Source of the DNA: Paroedura picta
Lineage: Eukaryota > Chordata > Lepidosauria > Squamata > Gekkonidae
Reading direction: 5' to 3'
Length of the DNA: 64,000 bases
Assembly: GCF_049243985.1 (NCBI RefSeq)
Contig: NC_135377.1
Location: forward strand, 33,743,255-33,807,254
Every line of letters starts with the position of its first letter. Position 1 is the first letter of the stretch. Shown piece after piece: positions 59,910 to 64,000 of this stretch. Position numbers and translations under genes: made by a program. The notes under the pieces are model-generated. The model was not told where the DNA came from, did no database searches, and saw nothing but the letters and a program-made list of their open reading frames with translations.

Positions 59910-60505
59910 GACTAGTAAATAAGCCCGCTGCAGGCTTAATGCAGCGGGTGGTAGTGGGGCTGGTGAGGTGCGCTGGGGCAGCTCGGGCTGGGCGGCGCGG
60001 TCCTGCAGCGCGGCCTACCTTTCGTGGGCGAGGTCCTCAGTGGCCGGGGGGGTCGGCGGTGAGGTGCTCGGCGGTGTCACTGGGTGTCACGGTGCAAGTG
60101 TGGCCGGAGGGTGGGAGGCCGGGCGGGCCGAACAAGGGCGGGACAGGGACTGGCTCTGCAGCCGCGGGCGCGGCAGCGGGCAGGCACTGCTGTGGTGGGT
60201 GGCGTTGCGGGGCACTCTCGGCCGTGTTGGCAAGTTTCAGGCATTCCGGAGGCAGAGGTGGCGGCAGGGCTGTGGCAGCTGGCCGTCGCGGGGCGCAACG
60301 TGAGGCAGCAGGCGTCCGGGCGGCATGGCAGTAGGCAAGCTGGAAGGAGGGCGGATCGGAAGGCACCTCACGCCTCCCGATTAGTCAGTCCGGCGGCAAG
60401 GGACCTATGGGCACCCTTCCTCATCACGGACAGGGCCCACCCTCGGGGCATTTACCAAATTATTTAATCCGCTCCACTAGGAGCGGGTTAAAGATATTAT
60501 ATCTT
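59910..60505. mobile_element. GC-rich, hairpin-ended element
   Basis: A 600-bp block of very high GC and CpG sits in AT-rich DNA. The left end carries the hairpin CCCGCTGCAGGCTTAATGCAGCGGG and the right end CCGCTCCACTAGGAGCGGG. Both are framed by TAA-rich sequence and share CCCGCT/AGCGG arms. The edges are abrupt. It is probably a non-autonomous DNA element. Its apparent open frame of 169 codons is arginine/glycine-rich without a domain. Confidence 0.5.
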
Positions 60506-62019
60506 GCCAGTTTCAACAAAATTCTCGTCTGTTTCCAAAATAAAAACACGATTAGAAATATAATCAAGATGGGAATATCAATAATAATGTAAGATGCTTA
60601 TTGTCAAAAGTAAAACTGAAGACTCAAAATGATAGCAGATATAATAGCATTGATAGCTGCTGCCCCATGAATGAGAGCAAAAACAACCTCCTGAACCTCA
60701 GCTAAGCTATTACTGATGACCGAAGACTTGTCAGTCAGACTCTGAAAAAGTAGATACCTGGCTGACAGAAGTAGGGAAGGAATGCCACACATTATTTGTG
60801 GTTTCATTCAAAATCTGAACCCAAAACAGATTTCAGTCTTTTGTTGCTGAACTTGCAATTTTCCCACCGCAAAGAACCAGCCATATTCCAGACAAGCCAT
60901 TAAACTGCACTGAGCCTCAACCTCCTGGTCTGTCCCATTTTATGTATTTATTTCTTCCTAATCATAACACGTTACAACAGATTCACTTATCAGCATAGCC
61001 TACCCTATGAGGTTGTTGTTGTAAGGATAAAACAGAGGAGGGGAGTATCATGAGAAAATCACTTTTGAGTCCTGACCTGTGAAAAAAACTGGGATAGAAT
61101 TTTTTTTTTTTAATAAGTATAAATAAGCACCAAAACTCTTCCAACCTGCCCTTGAGGCAAAGGCTCGGGTACAAGAGTTTGTTCAGCAAGTCCTGCTTGA
61201 GCAGCAAGGGCTGCCTGGCATTCCTCAAAGAAGACTTTCCGAGGTCAATGTGGTTAAAGAATGTCTTTGAAAAATGCTGGCTCTTGATGCTCACCTGGAC
61301 ACTATCCAGGCCCGAGGTGTTCATGCAGCAAAGCATACCATATCTATTCGTCCCAGTTTTTTTCAGGATTCTACCTCCAAAGTTTCCCCCCTTCTACACT
61401 TGTCTGTTGACTTACCAAAGTCTGTTAACACTCCTTGGCAGTTATGATGTGCAGATCTGTCCATTTGCCTTCTTCGTAATGAATCTGCCCCTGTACCTTA
61501 GGTAAGATTGACACAATAGTGCATCGCCTTCTGGAGTGCTCTTTGTACACTAATCCTAGGAAACATTAGATTTTGCTGTGTTTGCAAGCTCATCCCTGTG
61601 ACTTAGTTACCTTTTCTAACTTTCTGACAGGGATCAAACAAAAACTCTAGCAGTTGTCATTTTTCTTCTTCTTTTGTCTCTTGAGGGATCAGCGATTAAC
61701 AGCAACTACCCACTGCTCAAGATCGATGGATCATAGAGCTTTTATTCGAGGAGAGGAAACGAAAAGGAAAGATAAATACACATGTTCCTGTCCAAATTTA
61801 TAAATCACAACATTTAACTTTCCCTGTTTACCATCAATAACAGCAGCAAGAAGGCCTCTTAAATGAGAAGGCATCACGGGGGAACATTTCCCTCAGGGAA
61901 GATGGCTGTCTTCACTAAATACCTGGCAGGGGTGTGTGCGTGTGCGGAAAGAAGTGTTGTTATTTTAAAAACTTAGGGGAAGGTGAGACCTGGCTAGAGT
62001 TGCTTTGCAGGAAGCTGCT
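60506..62019. other. mostly empty; one coding-like fragment
   Basis: At about 61140-61270 one plus-strand frame reads QPALEAKARVQEFVQQVLLE and continues for about 40 codons with natural-looking helical composition. It has no start, splice structure or known family. It may be a decayed gene or element fragment. The rest shows nothing. Confidence 0.25.
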
Positions 62020-62243
62020 AGAGTTGTCAACTGCCAGCTGGGGCCTGGAGAAGCCCTGACATTACAGCTGATCTCCAGACTACAGAAATAGGTTTCCCTG
62101 GAGAAAAAATGGCTGCTTTGGAAGGTGAACTGTATGGAATTGTGCCCCTCTGGGGTCTCCCCCCCCCCCCCCCGCAGGCCTTACCCTTCCTTGGCTCTGT
62201 CGTCTGATCTTCAGAAATTCCCCAGCCCAGAGTTGGCAGTCCC
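62020..62243 (-). mobile_element. short DNA-transposon relic, copy 2
   Basis: AGAGTTGTCAACTGCCAGCTGG, GCTGATCTCCAGACTACAG, CCTGGAGAAAAAATGGCTGC and AGAGTTGGCAGTCCCAG follow the reverse complement order of the element at 748-930. An internal C-run of about 15 is present at 62159. Confidence 0.55.
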
Positions 62244-62559
62244 AGAAGCCACTGAAAGCAGTAATGTTTTCTGTTTTTCCTGTGATGAAATCTGCATAGG
62301 CCTCTCAGCTGGTGAATCCATACCATCTTCTTCCTGGTGCTTGTATATGCGATAGGGATAGAGAGGCCTGAGTCACCTACAAAGCCATGTAGAGAAACAA
62401 TCACTGGATCATTGCAAGGTTTTAAAAATGCTTCATCTTGGTATTTTTTTAAAAGCCCTGGTCCATGAACTACCCATCCTGTGTTAACAAGGCCAAAGCC
62501 ATCTCAGTGGCGGCCTGTGTCCTATGGACATCCATGCCTTGGAGCCTTCTGAAGGTGCG

Positions 62560-62845
62560 CAGGACATACAGGGCTGCTCTTTTTGGGGTGGCTTTTAGGT
62601 GACTGCAATCCAAGAAACAGTTGATATGCTTCAGCATCCATGCATTCTAGGCTGCTTGGTAGTAGATAGATTTCATTGGGGATAGATTTTGAATTGTTTT
62701 GTAGTTTAAAAGTTAATTTATTATATCTTCTGTATTGTTCTTATTGGGTGTATTTTATGTGCTGTTAGCCACCCTGAGTCCTGTTTTGAGGGAGAGGGAG
62801 TAGGATATCAATTTTGATTAACAATAACAATAACAACACCCATTA
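62560..62845 (+). mobile_element. L2-type LINE 3' end
   Basis: TATTTTATGTGCTGTTAGCCACCCTGAGTCCTGTTTTGAGGGAGAGGG…GGATATCAATTTTGATTAAC then an (AATAAC)n tail is the typical L2-family terminus, as at 31040. Confidence 0.65.
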
Positions 62846-64000
62846 TAAGGAGTGATTTGAATCAGGGCTGTGTGACAGAGGATGAGAAAGAAGGACATTA
62901 TGATTTCACTTTCTAGGCATTTGGGCAATCAAAACTTGACCCCACCACTGTTGTTAGTATTCTTCAAAAAAGAGGCAATTTTTCTCCTTTCTCCTTTGGC
63001 TGGCTAATAGCCCAGAGCTTCTGTGTTGTTACTGTGACAGCAGATAGGAGGGAAAGAGTTAAAACTCCCCCCTTCCTGGGCCCCAGTCTGAACTGGGCTC
63101 CTGAATGGCTTCTATTAGCATTTTAAAAAATACTGGGAGGAGCTGATCACAGATCTCCCAGCATCTCATCTGTTTTCATTCAGAAGCGAGTAATTCTCCC
63201 CAACCTTGAGAGAGAGGCTTCCCCCAAATGCCCTCGCCACACAATTCTTCCCAGGGTTCACGCCAGTAAAGTTGCCAGAGGCATTTACAAAAGGCAAATT
63301 TCACATGTGCAACCTCAGCCTGGGCTCTTCTGTCCTGGCCACAAAGCTCCACACGTGGCACTAGAGTTCCAAAATGCTCCCTTTAAAATAGGGTTCTGAT
63401 GAAAACCATTTTAATGCAGTGGTTCTTAAGCTGGGGAGGGGGGGGGGTTGCAGGCTACTTGGAGAGTCTCATCAGATGTGTCTCCTTGCCAGAAAAAAAT
63501 GCACATAAATACATACATGCAAAATTTCCAGTACAATTCAATTTTCTTCAATGACTCCTTCTTGAAACATGTGCAAATAAAAATAAGGAAACTTTTCACT
63601 CTGCTCCAAGTAAATGTCAGCGGGAAGAGTGCTGCTGTTTGGCTTGAATAAGAATTTGAAATTGTGGCATGGCCTTTGACATGGTGATGTGCATGTCATC
63701 TTTGGCATCCAATTAATTTTGACTTTCCATTTTGATGGGAACAAGGGCTGAAAGCCCTGACTCACAAGAGTGTGTAGTAGCAAATGGAATCAGAGCTCCC
63801 ATAGCTCACTTTACCAGATGAGGGGAGACTTGTGTCAAGGAACACCAGAATTTGCCCAGACTTGAGTTGAATTCATCTTGCATCATTTCTTTTGTCTTTG
63901 AGTCAATGGGGTCATCTTTAGTACAGCCTGCATTATTGACACTGCTGACGCCGGTCAAGAAAGGCTCACAAAACTACATTTTGATGGTAAGGTCTTCTGG
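62846..64000. other. nothing recognised
   Basis: No exon was found. CAGTGGTTCTTAAGCTGGGG at 63417 resembles the end of a hAT element, but the other end was not located. Confidence 0.35.

Noticed and set aside
61140-61336. Coding-like fragment with natural amino-acid composition
   Set aside because: No start, splice sites or recognisable family. Kept only as an unexplained fragment, not a gene.
63417-63470. CAGTGGTTCTTAAGCTGGGG as a hAT or SPIN-like end
   Set aside because: Only one end is visible and the G-run blurs the sequence.
1-64000. CRISPR arrays, operons, ribosome-binding sites or other prokaryotic features
   Set aside because: The window is vertebrate. No array of unique spacers between direct repeats exists; tandem repeats are microsatellites.

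Overview
The window looks like intergenic and regulatory DNA from a squamate reptile, most likely a lizard. The evidence is its repeats: a full-length Sauria SINE with a 10-bp target duplication, a 5S-rRNA-derived SINE, tRNA-headed SINEs with L2-like tails, CR1/L3 and L2 LINE remnants, and several non-autonomous hAT elements. I could not identify the species. No conserved multi-exon protein gene is recognisable on either strand.

The one gene I recognise with confidence is a microRNA. On the minus strand at 41871-41953 there is a complete pre-miR-124 hairpin with intact miR-124-3p and miR-124-5p. Its loop and 3' flank match, from memory, the vertebrate mir-124-2 paralogue rather than mir-124-1 or -3. 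The window would therefore be the squamate MIR124-2 / MIR124-2HG locus.

A broad CpG-rich domain surrounds and lies upstream of the microRNA in transcription direction (about 41.2-45.3 kb and 46.1-50.0 kb, with a detached island at 38.2-38.9 kb). It carries GC boxes, a full CRE, and two RE1/NRSE-like sites for REST, the known repressor of miR-124 genes. One RE1-like site is 0.65 kb 3' of the hairpin and the other 3.85 kb 5' of it. Minus-strand splice signals suggest a short spliced primary transcript: a strong donor at 47336, a strong acceptor at 42900 and an AATAAA at 41585. This transcript model is inference.

Region by region: 1-38 kb is AT-leaning and packed with old LINEs, SINEs and DNA-transposon relics. 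A 7.4-kb patch (19.1-26.6 kb) holds five copies of one palindromic hAT-type MITE, and one copy contains a 190-bp duplicate of sequence lying 1.3 kb away. 38-50 kb is the CpG-rich microRNA domain and is nearly free of interspersed repeats. 50-64 kb returns to AT-leaning DNA with scattered repeats and one isolated GC-rich, hairpin-ended segment at 59.9-60.5 kb. Stretches where nothing could be recognised are listed as such.
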